From positions 1-64,000 of the forward strand of contig NZ_JNZA01000001.1 in NCBI RefSeq assembly GCF_000717345.1: a stretch of 64,000 bases of DNA. Reading direction: 5' to 3'. Shown piece by piece: positions 52,523 to 61,102 of this stretch (position 1 is its first letter; the number at the start of each line of letters is the position of its first letter). The notes beneath the pieces were generated by a model, which saw only the letters and a program-made list of their open reading frames with translations, searched no databases and was not told the DNA's origin. The position numbers and the translations under genes are program-made. The stretch is from Streptomyces lydicus. Its GTDB lineage: Bacteria; Actinomycetota; Actinomycetes; Streptomycetales; Streptomycetaceae.

Positions 52523-54046
52523 ATGGTGGCGGAGGAATACGACTACGTCGTCATCGGGGCCGGGTCGGCCGGCTGTGTGCTGGCCGCGCGGCTGTCGGAG
52601 GACGCGGACCGGACGGTGCTGCTGCTGGAGGCGGGGCCGGAGGACACCAAGGCGGAGCTCGCGGTGCCGGGCGCGTGGCCCGCGTTGGCGGGCACCGAGG
52701 TCGACCACGCCTACACCACGGTGGCGCAGTCCGGCATCGGCGGGGCGGCGGTCGCGTATCCGCGCGGCAGGACCCTGGGCGGCTCCAGCGCGATCAACGC
52801 CATGGTGTTCCTCCGGGGGCACCGCAACGACTACGACCGCTGGGCGGCGGCCGGATGCACGGGCTGGGACCACGAGGCGCTGCTGCCGTACTTCCGGCGG
52901 ATGGAGACCGCCGCGGGCGGCGACCCGAAGTTCCGCGGCGACAGCGGCCCGATGCGCCCGGCGCCCGCCTCGCCCGATGTCGCCCACCCGTTGTCGCAGG
53001 ACTTCCTCGACGCGGCGGTGGCGGCGGGCCATCCGTTGACCGGTGACTTCAACGGCGCCGCCCAGGAGGGCGCCGGCTGGCACGACATGAACATCGCCGA
53101 CGGCGCACGGCAGAGCGCCGCACGGGCCTATCTGCACCCGGTCCGCGCCGAGCGGCCGAACCTGACCGTCCTGACCGGCGCCCGCGCCCACCGGCTGACC
53201 TTCGACGGCAACCGGTGCACGGGCGTGGAGTTCCGGTGGGCGGAGCGGACGGTCACCGCCCGGGCCGCGGCCGAGGTGCTTGTCAGCGCCGGTGCCGTCG
53301 ACTCGCCGCGGCTGCTCCTGCTGTCCGGTGTGGGCCCCGCCGACGAGCTGCGCCGGGCCGGCGTCGAGGTCCGCCACGACCTGCCCGGCGTCGGGCGCAA
53401 CCTGCACGACCACCCGCTCTGCCCGGTCGTCCACGAAGCCGGCCGGCCCGTGCCCCCGGGCCACACCAACCTCGCGGAAACCTCGCTGCTCTGGCGCAGC
53501 GACGCGTCCCTGCCGGGGCCCGACATGCAGCTGATGTTCATCCATGTGCCGTACCACCCGACGATGCCGGCGCCGGCGAACGGCTTCACCTTCGGTGTGG
53601 CGACCGTCCCGGAGAGCCGGGGCTCGGTGCGCCTCGCCGACGCCGACCCGGACACGCCGCCGCTGATCGACCCCAACTACCTCGGCACGGAAGCGGACAT
53701 CAGGCGCATGCTGCACGGCATCCGCACGGCACGGGACATCGCGGCGACCGGGCCCCTCGCCCGGTGGCGGTCGCGCGAGGTGCTCCCCGGGGACGGCGTC
53801 ACCGACGAGGCGGCGCTGCGCCGCTATCTGGCGACGGCCACCGGGACGTACTTCCACCCCGTGGGCAGCTGTGCCATGGGGACCGGCGCCGACGCGGTGG
53901 TCACTCCCCACCTGACCGTGCACGGGCTGATGGGGCTGCGGGTGGTGGACGCGTCGGTGATGCCGACGATCGTCTCCGTCAACACGAATCCCGCGGCCAT
54001 GGTGATCGCCGAGAAGGCGGCCGACCTGATCCGCGGGGCGGCCTGA
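52523..54046 (+). CDS. GMC family FAD-dependent oxidoreductase
   Basis: This 507-residue flavoenzyme of the glucose-methanol-choline oxidoreductase family has the FAD-binding motif VVIGAGSAGCVLAARL near 9-24 and the PROSITE-like segment GRTLGGSSAINAM near 82. GAVDSPRLLLLSGVG lies near 254 and the C-terminal catalytic region HPVGSCAMG near 447. It oxidises an alcohol such as choline or a polyol; the substrate cannot be fixed. The ATG at 52523 follows GAGGGGGAG. Confidence 0.9.
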   Translation: MVAEEYDYVVIGAGSAGCVLAARLSEDADRTVLLLEAGPEDTKAELAVPGAWPALAGTEVDHAYTTVAQSGIGGAAVAYPRGRTLGGSSAINAMVFLRGHRNDYDRWAAAGCTGWDHEALLPYFRRMETAAGGDPKFRGDSGPMRPAPASPDVAHPLSQDFLDAAVAAGHPLTGDFNGAAQEGAGWHDMNIADGARQSAARAYLHPVRAERPNLTVLTGARAHRLTFDGNRCTGVEFRWAERTVTARAAAEVLVSAGAVDSPRLLLLSGVGPADELRRAGVEVRHDLPGVGRNLHDHPLCPVVHEAGRPVPPGHTNLAETSLLWRSDASLPGPDMQLMFIHVPYHPTMPAPANGFTFGVATVPESRGSVRLADADPDTPPLIDPNYLGTEADIRRMLHGIRTARDIAATGPLARWRSREVLPGDGVTDEAALRRYLATATGTYFHPVGSCAMGTGADAVVTPHLTVHGLMGLRVVDASVMPTIVSVNTNPAAMVIAEKAADLIRGAA

Positions 54047-54095
54047 CAGGGGCGGTCGCCGCCGCTCCCCACCGGGGCTCCGGCCCGATGCGCCG

Positions 54096-54473
54096 TCAGG
54101 TGGCGAAGGGATCCGGCTGGACCATCTGGAAGAGGTTGCCGTCCGGGTCCCTGCCGACGGCGAGCAGGCCGATGTCCGGGACGGGGATGGTGGGAACGGT
54201 GATCTCGCCGCCGTGGTTCTCCACCGCCAGGGTCGTGTCGTCGATCGACGTGACGAGCATCCGGACCAGGAATCCGTTGACCGGGGCCGCGGGGTCCGGG
54301 TGCGGGCCCTGACGGGCCAGCAGGGTGCCGTCGATGCCCGGTTCCCCGTTGCCGGTGCGGATCACCCAGCGGTTGCCGTCCTTCTCGATGGACCAGCCGA
54401 AGACCGCCGTGTAGAAGGAGCGTGCGCGCTCCACGTCCGTGGCGTGGATCTCGAAGTGGACCGGACGAGCCAT
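54096..54473 (-). CDS. VOC family protein (glyoxalase/bleomycin-resistance fold)
   Basis: This 125-residue single-module vicinal oxygen chelate protein starts HFEIHATDVERARSFYTAVFGW and ends FQMVQPDPFAT. Possible metal ligands are His in HFEIHA and Glu in TLAVENHGG. These proteins include glyoxalases, dioxygenases and drug-binding proteins. The ATG follows GGAGGGA. It is convergent with the GMC gene. Confidence 0.87.
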   Translation of the reverse strand: MARPVHFEIHATDVERARSFYTAVFGWSIEKDGNRWVIRTGNGEPGIDGTLLARQGPHPDPAAPVNGFLVRMLVTSIDDTTLAVENHGGEITVPTIPVPDIGLLAVGRDPDGNLFQMVQPDPFAT

Positions 54474-54768
54474 CACATTCCCTCCGGGCCGGTGCCGGGG
54501 CGGGGCAGCCCCGGCGTCGCTGTCGCTCGTACGTACCCCATTGCACACCCGGCCGCGGGGCCCCGCCACCGACGGCGCTCCCGGTGTTGCGGACGGCCGG
54601 TGGTGCGCTACGGGCACCCGTTGGAGTGGCAGCGTTCCGCCATGTGGTCGTAGCGTGTCGGCAGAGGAGCAACGACCGCCCCGCGGGGATGTCAGGCGTC
54701 CGTCAGGCGGACCGCGCGCCCCGCGTCGCAGCCGGTGTCCATCCGAACGAAACGGTTGAGGAGCGGAT

Positions 54769-55215
54769 ATGGGAGCTCGCAGGGCAAAGGGAGCACTTCT
54801 GGTCTGTGCCGGGACGGCACTGGCGGCAGCCACCGTGGCGGCACCGGCCGCCGCCTCCTCGGCGCTGCCCGCGACAGGCCGCGTGGCGGTCATCGACTGC
54901 GCCGGGAAACCGCAGGTGCGCCCCGGCACCTACACACTGGCCTGCGGCGACGGCAACAACGTCCTGACGTCGCTGCGCTGGTCGCAGTGGCAGCCGCGGT
55001 CCGCGGTGGCCGACGGAAGCGACATGGTCAACGACTGCCGGCCCTTCTGCGCTGCCGGCCACTTCCACCGCTACCGCGTCCACGTACGGCTGGACCACCC
55101 CCAGGCGCGCCCCGGCCACCCCGGGCAGCGGTACTACACCCGGCTGACGCTCTCGTACCCCGGTCAGCGGCCGAGCGGCACCCCGCGCGTCATCACCGTC
55201 AAGCTCCTGGGCTGA
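54769..55215 (+). CDS. secreted protein of unknown function
   Basis: This 148-residue protein has a signal peptide (about 1-30, ending AAASSALPA) and a mature domain with four Cys (IDCAGKPQVRPGTYTLACGDG and VNDCRPFCAAG) that could form two disulfides. The composition is beta-rich. It resembles a family of small exported Streptomyces proteins without known role. GAGGAG precedes the ATG. Confidence 0.8.
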   Translation: MGARRAKGALLVCAGTALAAATVAAPAAASSALPATGRVAVIDCAGKPQVRPGTYTLACGDGNNVLTSLRWSQWQPRSAVADGSDMVNDCRPFCAAGHFHRYRVHVRLDHPQARPGHPGQRYYTRLTLSYPGQRPSGTPRVITVKLLG

Positions 55216-55429
55216 AGGGGCCCGCGCGCCCCACTCGGGCCCCGGCCCGGCCTCCCGCCCCGCCCGCGGAGTGCGGTGCGGAGTCCAACGAGCACGTTCC
55301 TGCGCCGAGTTGCCGTGTGCGGCCGAATGTGCGGGAGGCCGGCAGACGGCTGCGCTGAAGCTGTCGAGTCGCCGAACGCCGGGCCCCGCGCGAGGATGGG
55401 CCGTCGGGAGCGACTCGCGAGGAGGCATC

Positions 55430-56371
55430 ATGCGGCTTCCGGTACGACGCAACGGCTTCTCCGCCGCCGCCCGGCAGGCGGCGAGCGCACGGGGCGCCGC
55501 CGCACGCGCCGAGGACGCGTTCCTCGACGCGCTCGACGCACTGGGCCGGCAGAAGGCGCTGGACGCGGTGGTCGCTCCCGTACAGCGGGTCGTGCGTGCG
55601 CTCCCGCTGGGCGGCGCCCGCGACGTCCTGCACGGACTCCCGTTGGGCCATCCGCTCCACCCGGTGCTCGTCCAGGTGCCGATCGGCGCCTGGATGTCCG
55701 CGTCGGTCCTGGACGCCGTCCCCGGCACCCGGCGCTCGGCCAGGTTCCTGGTCGGCCTCGGCGTGCTCGCCGCCGCGCCGGCGGCCGTCGCGGGCTGGGT
55801 GGACTGGGCCGAGCAGCACGAGGACCAGATGCGGACCGGGCTGGTCCACGCGCTCTCCACCGCTTCGGCGGTCGGGCTCTACGCGGCGTCCTGGGTGCAG
55901 CGCGGCCGCGGCCGGGTGGCGCTCGGCAAGGCCCTCGGCTGGGCCGGGCTCTGCGTCGCCGGCGCCGGCGGCCTGCTCGGCGGGCACCTCGCCTTCCGGC
56001 AGGCCGCGGGGCCCAACAAGACGGAGCCGGTGCCGCACCTGCTGGAACCCGACTGGCTGCCCCTGGGCAGCATGGCCGAGTTCCCCGCCGGGGAGGCGGT
56101 GCGCCGGATGCTCGGCGAGGTGCCCGTACTGGTGGTGCGCGAGACGGGCGGCCTCATCCACGTGCTCGCCGACCGGTGCAGCCACCTCTCCGGGCCGCTC
56201 TCGGAGGGCACGGTCGCCGACGGCTGCGTGGAATGCCCCTGGCACGGCAGTGTCTTCCGGCTCGCGGACGGCAAGAACGTCCGTGGCCCGGCGACCGCGC
56301 CGCAGCCCGCGTTCGAGGTACGCGTCGACAGCACCGGCACCGTCCACGTACGCCTGCCCGGTGCCGGCTGA
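55430..56371 (+). CDS. DUF2231-Rieske fusion membrane protein
   Basis: This 313-residue protein combines an N-terminal DUF2231-type membrane domain (four helices in about 65-195, with GHPLHPVLVQVPIGAWM) and a C-terminal Rieske [2Fe-2S] domain (about 205-310). The cluster ligands C-x-H and C-x2-H are present in DRCSHLSGPL near 249 and CVECPWHGSVF near 268. It probably transfers electrons at the membrane, with an unknown partner. AGGAGG precedes the ATG. Confidence 0.85.
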   Translation: MRLPVRRNGFSAAARQAASARGAAARAEDAFLDALDALGRQKALDAVVAPVQRVVRALPLGGARDVLHGLPLGHPLHPVLVQVPIGAWMSASVLDAVPGTRRSARFLVGLGVLAAAPAAVAGWVDWAEQHEDQMRTGLVHALSTASAVGLYAASWVQRGRGRVALGKALGWAGLCVAGAGGLLGGHLAFRQAAGPNKTEPVPHLLEPDWLPLGSMAEFPAGEAVRRMLGEVPVLVVRETGGLIHVLADRCSHLSGPLSEGTVADGCVECPWHGSVFRLADGKNVRGPATAPQPAFEVRVDSTGTVHVRLPGAG

Positions 56372-56403
56372 GCGCGACTGACTTCCGTCACTTCGGCCGC
56401 GAC

Positions 56404-57072
56404 TCACTTCAGCAGGGACGACTCCAGCCGCGCCAGCAGAGCGCCCGGCCCGTCGTAGACCTCCCGCGCGCCGGCGTCCAGGAGGTCCTGGCGGCAGTGG
56501 CCGCCGCTGAGCACGCCCACGCAGGCAACCCCGGCCCGTGCGCCGGCCTTCATGTCCCAGACCGTGTCCCCGACGAAGACCGCGCTGTCCGGCTCGGTGT
56601 CGGCCTCGGCCAGCGCCTGTTCCACCAGGTCGGGGGCGGGCTTGCTGGACTCCACGTCGTCCGCGCCGGTGACCGCGGTGAGGGCGTCCTCGGCATCCAG
56701 CGCCGTGCGCATGGCGTTCAGTTCCGCCTCGCTCGCCGAGCTGGCGAGCACCACTGTCCAGCCGCGTCGGGCACAGGCCCGCAACAGGTCGGCGGCACCG
56801 TCGAACGGCGCCAGCCGGGGCCAGTACTCGGCGTACAGCGTCTTGTGCGCCGCGCTGACGGTCGCGTCGCCGTCGCGGTCACGGTCCGGGCCCAGCAGAT
56901 GGCCGATGAGATGGTCGGCACCCATACCGACCGCCTGGTGGATGTCGGCCATCGGCACCCGGTGACCGGACTGGCGGAACGCCTCCCACCAGGTGACGGC
57001 GTGCAGGTAGGTGGTGTCGACCAAGGTCCCGTCCACGTCGAACAGCGCGGCTCTGCGGTCGGTGGTGTTCAT
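56404..57072 (-). CDS. HAD superfamily phosphatase (beta-phosphoglucomutase-like)
   Basis: This 222-residue HAD hydrolase has the nucleophile motif LFDVDGTLVDT at 10-20, motif II VVLASSA near 108, Lys near 144 (SSKPAPD) and motif IV VFVGDTVWDMKAG near 163-175. A helical cap lies between motifs I and II. Its likely job is phosphate removal from a sugar or glycolate derivative. It is divergent from the acyl-CoA-dehydrogenase/PIG-L operon. Confidence 0.88.
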   Translation of the reverse strand: MNTTDRRAALFDVDGTLVDTTYLHAVTWWEAFRQSGHRVPMADIHQAVGMGADHLIGHLLGPDRDRDGDATVSAAHKTLYAEYWPRLAPFDGAADLLRACARRGWTVVLASSASEAELNAMRTALDAEDALTAVTGADDVESSKPAPDLVEQALAEADTEPDSAVFVGDTVWDMKAGARAGVACVGVLSGGHCRQDLLDAGAREVYDGPGALLARLESSLLK

Positions 57073-57320
57073 GAGGCCCGTCTCTTTCGCAGGGATGCGG
57101 AGGTCTCCTTCTCCCCGGGCGGCTGCCCACGCCGCCGGGACCCGATGCGGCGCCCCGGCGTCCGGGCGTGCCGTTCCTCCATGGCACGACCGATCGGTGG
57201 TGATCGCATCCCAGCGGCCGCCCGCCCCGCCGTGCGTCCTCCGACATGCGGGCGACGCGCAGAGCGCCGCAGACTACGGAGGTGACCGGACGCAGGCCGG
57301 TGAGGCGCGCAGGAGCTGAT

Positions 57321-58355
57321 GTGACCACGGATGCGGCGTACCCCCTCCGTACGGACCCGGACCCCGGCGCCGAGCCGGGCCCGCCGGGGCCGGCGGAGCT
57401 GTGCCGTGCGGTCGCGCGGCGTTTCACCGCCCTGGTCGACGGCGGCACACTGCGCCTCCCGCTCCCCGGCTCCGGGCGGACCCGCGAGCGTTTCCGCCGC
57501 CTCGCCGACCTCGGGCGCGAGGACCTCTGCGTCGCCCGACTGGCCGAAGGGCACACCGACGCCGTGGCGATCCTCCACGAACTCGGCGGCCCCGCGGTAC
57601 GCCCCGGCGAACGCTGGGGCGTGTGGGCGGCGCACCCGCCGGGCCCGGGGGTGCACGCGCACCGTGACGGGGCAGCCTGGCGGCTCACCGGCGTCAAACC
57701 GTACTGCTCCGGCGCGCAGACCTGTACGCATGCGCTGGTGACGGCCGACAGCGACGACGGGCGGCGACTGTTCGCCGTGCGGGTGGCCGGCCCGGCCGTC
57801 GCACCGGTGCCCGGCACCTGGCAGGCGGTCGGGATGGCCGGCAGCGACTCCCTCGACGTCCGCTTCTCCGATGCCCCGGCCGAGCCCGTCGGTGACGTGG
57901 ACGGCTATGTCCGCCGCCCCGGTTTCCAGCACGGCGGCCTCGGCGTCGCCGCGTGCTGGCTGGGCGGCGCCCGAGCGGTGGCCGCCACCCTCTTCGCCGA
58001 GGCCGGGCGCCACCTCCTGGACGCGCACGCCGCCGCCCACCTGGGGGAGGTGGACGTGCTGCTGCACGCGGCCGGGACGGTGCTGGAACAGGCCGCGGAT
58101 GCCGTGGACGACGACCCGTTCGACCGTGGCGGCGGCGCACGGCTGCGCAGCCTCCGGGTGCGCGCCCTGGTGGAGCGGGTCTGCACGGACGTCCTCCACC
58201 ACGTCGGGCGGGCGACCGGCGCCGGACCGCTGTGCCGCGACGCCGCGCACGCCCGGGCGGTGGCCGACCTCGGCGTCTATCTGCGCCAGCACCACGCCGA
58301 ACGCAGCACCGAGGAGCTCGCCCGGCTGCTCACCGAGACCGAGGGGCGGTCGTGA
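57321..58355 (+). CDS. acyl-CoA dehydrogenase-like protein
   Basis: This 344-residue protein is related to acyl-CoA dehydrogenases but shorter than the usual 380. It keeps the flavin-contact region with AWRLTGVKPYCSGAQTCTHALV near 118 (in part: LTGVKPYCSGA) and the helical C-terminal domain, including FQHGGLGVAACWLGGARAVA near 205. The catalytic Glu could not be placed. It starts at GTG 57321 with AGGAG five bases upstream, and its stop overlaps the next gene (GTGA). It opens a four-gene operon and may supply or modify an acyl chain. Confidence 0.82.
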   Translation: MTTDAAYPLRTDPDPGAEPGPPGPAELCRAVARRFTALVDGGTLRLPLPGSGRTRERFRRLADLGREDLCVARLAEGHTDAVAILHELGGPAVRPGERWGVWAAHPPGPGVHAHRDGAAWRLTGVKPYCSGAQTCTHALVTADSDDGRRLFAVRVAGPAVAPVPGTWQAVGMAGSDSLDVRFSDAPAEPVGDVDGYVRRPGFQHGGLGVAACWLGGARAVAATLFAEAGRHLLDAHAAAHLGEVDVLLHAAGTVLEQAADAVDDDPFDRGGGARLRSLRVRALVERVCTDVLHHVGRATGAGPLCRDAAHARAVADLGVYLRQHHAERSTEELARLLTETEGRS

Positions 58356-59116
58356 GCACCGCCCGGCAGGCCGCTGCCGACGCCCTCGACGCCCCGGGCA
58401 CCCCCGAGGCGGAATGGGCCTCCTGGGCCGGGCTGCGCCGGCTTCCCTCCGCCGTACCGCCCAACGGGCCGGTCGTCGTCGTGGCCGCCCACCCGGACGA
58501 CGAAGTCCTGGGCTTCGGCGGGACGATGGCCGTGCTGGCCGCACGCCGCACCCCCGTACACGTCGTCTCGCTCACCGACGGCGAAGCCTCGCACCCGCGC
58601 AGCCGCCGGATCACCGCCGAGCGGCTCGCCCGGGTCCGCCCGGCCGAACTCGGTGCCGCCCTGGACGAACTCGGCCTGACGGCGGCCCGCCCGGAGCGGC
58701 TCAGGATCCCGGACACCCGGGTGGACCGCTACGAACCCGCGGTACGCAGCCGGCTGGTGGCGCTGCTCCACGAGGCCGACGCGGCCCTGTGCGTGGCTCC
58801 CTGGACCGGTGACCTGCACAGCGATCACGAGGCCGCCGGCCGCGCGGCGGCCGCCGCCTGCCGCGTCTCGGGGGTGCCGCTGTGGATGTACCCGGTGTGG
58901 ATGTGGCACTGGGCCCGCCCCGGTGACACCCGCGTGCCCTGGCACCACGCCGCCCGGCTGACGCTGCCGCCCGGTGCCGCGGCCCGGAAGGCGGCCGCCA
59001 TCGACCGGTTCGCCAGCCAGATCCACCCGCTCGGCGACGACGAGGAGAGCGCGGCGATCCTGCCGCCGGAGGAACTCGCCCACCACACCCGCCCGTTCGA
59101 AGTGGTCTTCCGATGA
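58352..59116 (+). CDS. PIG-L family N-acetyl-sugar deacetylase
   Basis: This 254-residue zinc hydrolase has the PIG-L/LmbE signature VVAAHPDDEVLGFGG near 45-58 and the later zinc-ligand segment HSDHEAAG near 156. Family members deacetylate N-acetylglucosamine-type glycans such as mycothiol or GPI precursors. The GTG start overlaps the preceding stop by four bases (GTGA), and its own stop overlaps the methyltransferase start (ATGA). The fixed link to a glycosyltransferase and a methyltransferase implies a glycolipid or amino-sugar product. Confidence 0.9.
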   Translation: MSTARQAAADALDAPGTPEAEWASWAGLRRLPSAVPPNGPVVVVAAHPDDEVLGFGGTMAVLAARRTPVHVVSLTDGEASHPRSRRITAERLARVRPAELGAALDELGLTAARPERLRIPDTRVDRYEPAVRSRLVALLHEADAALCVAPWTGDLHSDHEAAGRAAAAACRVSGVPLWMYPVWMWHWARPGDTRVPWHHAARLTLPPGAAARKAAAIDRFASQIHPLGDDEESAAILPPEELAHHTRPFEVVFR

Positions 59117-59730
59117 GTACGCCCGCGGACTACTTCGACGCCATGTACGCCACCGCGGCGGATCCCTGGGACCTCGCCGGCCGCTGGTACGAGCAGCGCA
59201 AGTACGCCCTCACCCTCGCGTCGCTGCCCCGCCCCCGCTATCGCGCCGCCTTCGAGCCCGGCTGCTCCGTCGGTGTCCTGACCCGCCTGCTCGCCGCCCG
59301 CTGCGACCACCTGCTGGCGGCGGACCGGGTGCCCGCGGCCGTCACCGCCGCCACGGCCCGCACCCGCGACCTGCCGCACGTCGAGGTGCGCCGGCTCGCC
59401 GTCCCCGAAGAGTGGCCGGACGGCACCTTCGATCTCGTCGTGCTGTCCGAACTGCTCTACTACTTCGACGCCAGCACGCTCCGCGACACCCTCGGGCGCA
59501 CCCTGGACAGCCTGGAGCCCGGCGGCACGCTGGTCACCGTGCACTGGAACCACCCGGTCCGCGAACACTGCCGTACCGGCCCCGAGGTCGCCTCCGCGCT
59601 GGCCGCCGTCCCCGCCCTCCACCTGCTCACCGAGGTGCGGGACACCGACTTCACCCTGCAGATCCACGGGCGCCGGTACCCCGACGGGACCCCGCCGCCC
59701 TCGCCGGCGGCGCAGGAAGGTCTGGTGTGA
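59113..59730 (+). CDS. NodS-like SAM-dependent methyltransferase
   Basis: This 205-residue methyltransferase resembles the NodS group, which N-methylates the free amine of a deacetylated glucosamine. It starts YFDAMYATAADPWDLAGRWYEQRKYALTL (in part: DPWDLAGRWYEQRK), with motif I FEPGCSVGVLTRLL near 47 and a second strand at LLAADRVPAAV. FDLVVLSELLYYF near 104 matches the NodS-type motif. It overlaps both neighbours (ATGA and GTGA). N-methylation of the PIG-L product is the obvious hypothesis. Confidence 0.87.
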   Translation: MSTPADYFDAMYATAADPWDLAGRWYEQRKYALTLASLPRPRYRAAFEPGCSVGVLTRLLAARCDHLLAADRVPAAVTAATARTRDLPHVEVRRLAVPEEWPDGTFDLVVLSELLYYFDASTLRDTLGRTLDSLEPGGTLVTVHWNHPVREHCRTGPEVASALAAVPALHLLTEVRDTDFTLQIHGRRYPDGTPPPSPAAQEGLV

Positions 59731-60527
59731 ACGCCGGACGGGTGCCCCGGCCCGCGGCGCTGGCCGTCGTCGTCCCCGCCCACAACGAAGCGCGGGAGCT
59801 GCCGGCCGCCCTCCGGGCCCTCCGCGCGGCCGCCCGTCACCCGGACCTGGCCGGTCTGCCCGTGGTGACCGTGGTCGCCGCCGACGCCTGCACCGACGCC
59901 ACCCCCACCGTCGCCGCGCGGCTGGGCGCGGCCGTCGTGGAGCTGCCCGGCCGCAACGTCGGGGCGGCCCGCGCGGCCGGCGTCGACCACGCGCTGCGGC
60001 TGCTCGGCCCGGGCGCCGACCGGGCCTGGATCGCGACCACCGACGCCGACACCCTCGTACCGCCCCACTGGCTGGCCCACCACGCGCACCGCGCCCGGCA
60101 GGGCTGGCACTGCGTCGTCGGCACCGTCCGCCTCCGCCGGAGCCCCTCGCTGCCCGAGCGGGCGCGGGCCCTGCACGACTCCCACTACTTCGCCGGCCGG
60201 CCGGGCGCGCCGCACCCCTGGGCCCATCCGCATGTGCACGGCGCCAACCTGGGCGTCGCCGCCCGCCGTTACCGGGCGGCGGGCGGCTTCCCGCCCCTGG
60301 CACACGGTGAGGACCGTGCGCTCGTCGCCGCGCTCGAAGAGCACGGCTGCCGGATCCTGCGCACCGACGAGTGCCCGGTACGCACCTCGGCCCGGCTCGA
60401 CAGCCGGGCACCGCACGGCTTCGGCGCCTTTCTGCAGAACCTCGCCCTGCCGACGGAGGCCGCCGCCCCCGTCGGGCCCGCCGGCGGGTCACCTGCCGGG
60501 CTGCGCACCGAGACCGGAAGGAAGTGA
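59727..60527 (+). CDS. family 2 glycosyltransferase
   Basis: This 266-residue GT-A fold enzyme has ALAVVVPAHNEARELPAAL near 12, the nucleotide-binding DACTDAT near 53, and the metal site TTDADT near 103. HGANLGVAARRYRAAGGFP near 173 and EDRAL near 198 complete the acceptor site. It should transfer a sugar from a nucleotide donor. There is no transmembrane segment, so it acts in the cytoplasm. The GTG overlaps the methyltransferase stop (GTGA). It is the last of the four tightly coupled genes. Confidence 0.9.
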   Translation: MNAGRVPRPAALAVVVPAHNEARELPAALRALRAAARHPDLAGLPVVTVVAADACTDATPTVAARLGAAVVELPGRNVGAARAAGVDHALRLLGPGADRAWIATTDADTLVPPHWLAHHAHRARQGWHCVVGTVRLRRSPSLPERARALHDSHYFAGRPGAPHPWAHPHVHGANLGVAARRYRAAGGFPPLAHGEDRALVAALEEHGCRILRTDECPVRTSARLDSRAPHGFGAFLQNLALPTEAAAPVGPAGGSPAGLRTETGRK

Positions 60528-60532
60528 TCGCC

Positions 60533-61090
60533 ATGGCACACGACGGAGACGTCGTCGCCGAGCTGACCGACGACCACCGCGAGGTGGGGGACCTGTTCCA
60601 GCGGTTCGAGAAGGCGATGCCGGGCAGCCCGGACCGCAAGCGGCTGGTCGACGCGCTGACCATCGCACTGGTGCGGCACGAGGTCGCGGAGGAGCAGCAT
60701 CTCTACCCGGCCGTGCGGGAACACCTGGCGGAGGGCGAGGCGCTCGCGGACAAGGAACTCGCCGCCCACCACCGCGTCGAGCTGCTGCTCAAGGAGCTCG
60801 AACGGCGCGAACCCGCCGACCTCGACTTCGACCGGCTCGTCGTCAAGCTCAGGACGGAGGTCACCGCCCATGTGGCGGACGAGGAGCGGCAGCTGTTCCC
60901 CCGGCTGCGGGACGGTGTGCACCCCTATGTGCTGGAGAACCTCGGGAAGAAGGTGCGCGAGGCGAAGCGCACCGCGCCCACCCGGCCCCATCCCGCGGCT
61001 CCCAGCACCCCGCCGGCCAACAAGCTGCTGGCCCCGGGCCTGGGGCTGGTGGACCGGGTCCGTGACGTCGTCAGCGGCCGCGGGCGGTAG
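60533..61090 (+). CDS. hemerythrin domain protein
   Basis: This 185-residue protein has a hemerythrin-like four-helix bundle: LTDDHREVGDLFQRFE, VRHEVAEEQHLYPAV, ELAAHHRVELLLKELE and HVADEERQLFPRLRD, supplying the His and Glu ligands of a di-iron site. A basic, Pro-rich tail follows from about 145. Such proteins bind oxygen or nitric oxide or store iron under oxidative stress. It starts 5 bp after the glycosyltransferase stop and may be co-transcribed. GGAAGGAAG precedes the start; GTG 60524 is also in frame. Confidence 0.88.
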   Translation: MAHDGDVVAELTDDHREVGDLFQRFEKAMPGSPDRKRLVDALTIALVRHEVAEEQHLYPAVREHLAEGEALADKELAAHHRVELLLKELERREPADLDFDRLVVKLRTEVTAHVADEERQLFPRLRDGVHPYVLENLGKKVREAKRTAPTRPHPAAPSTPPANKLLAPGLGLVDRVRDVVSGRGR

Positions 61091-61102
61091 CCGCCCCGCG
61101 CG

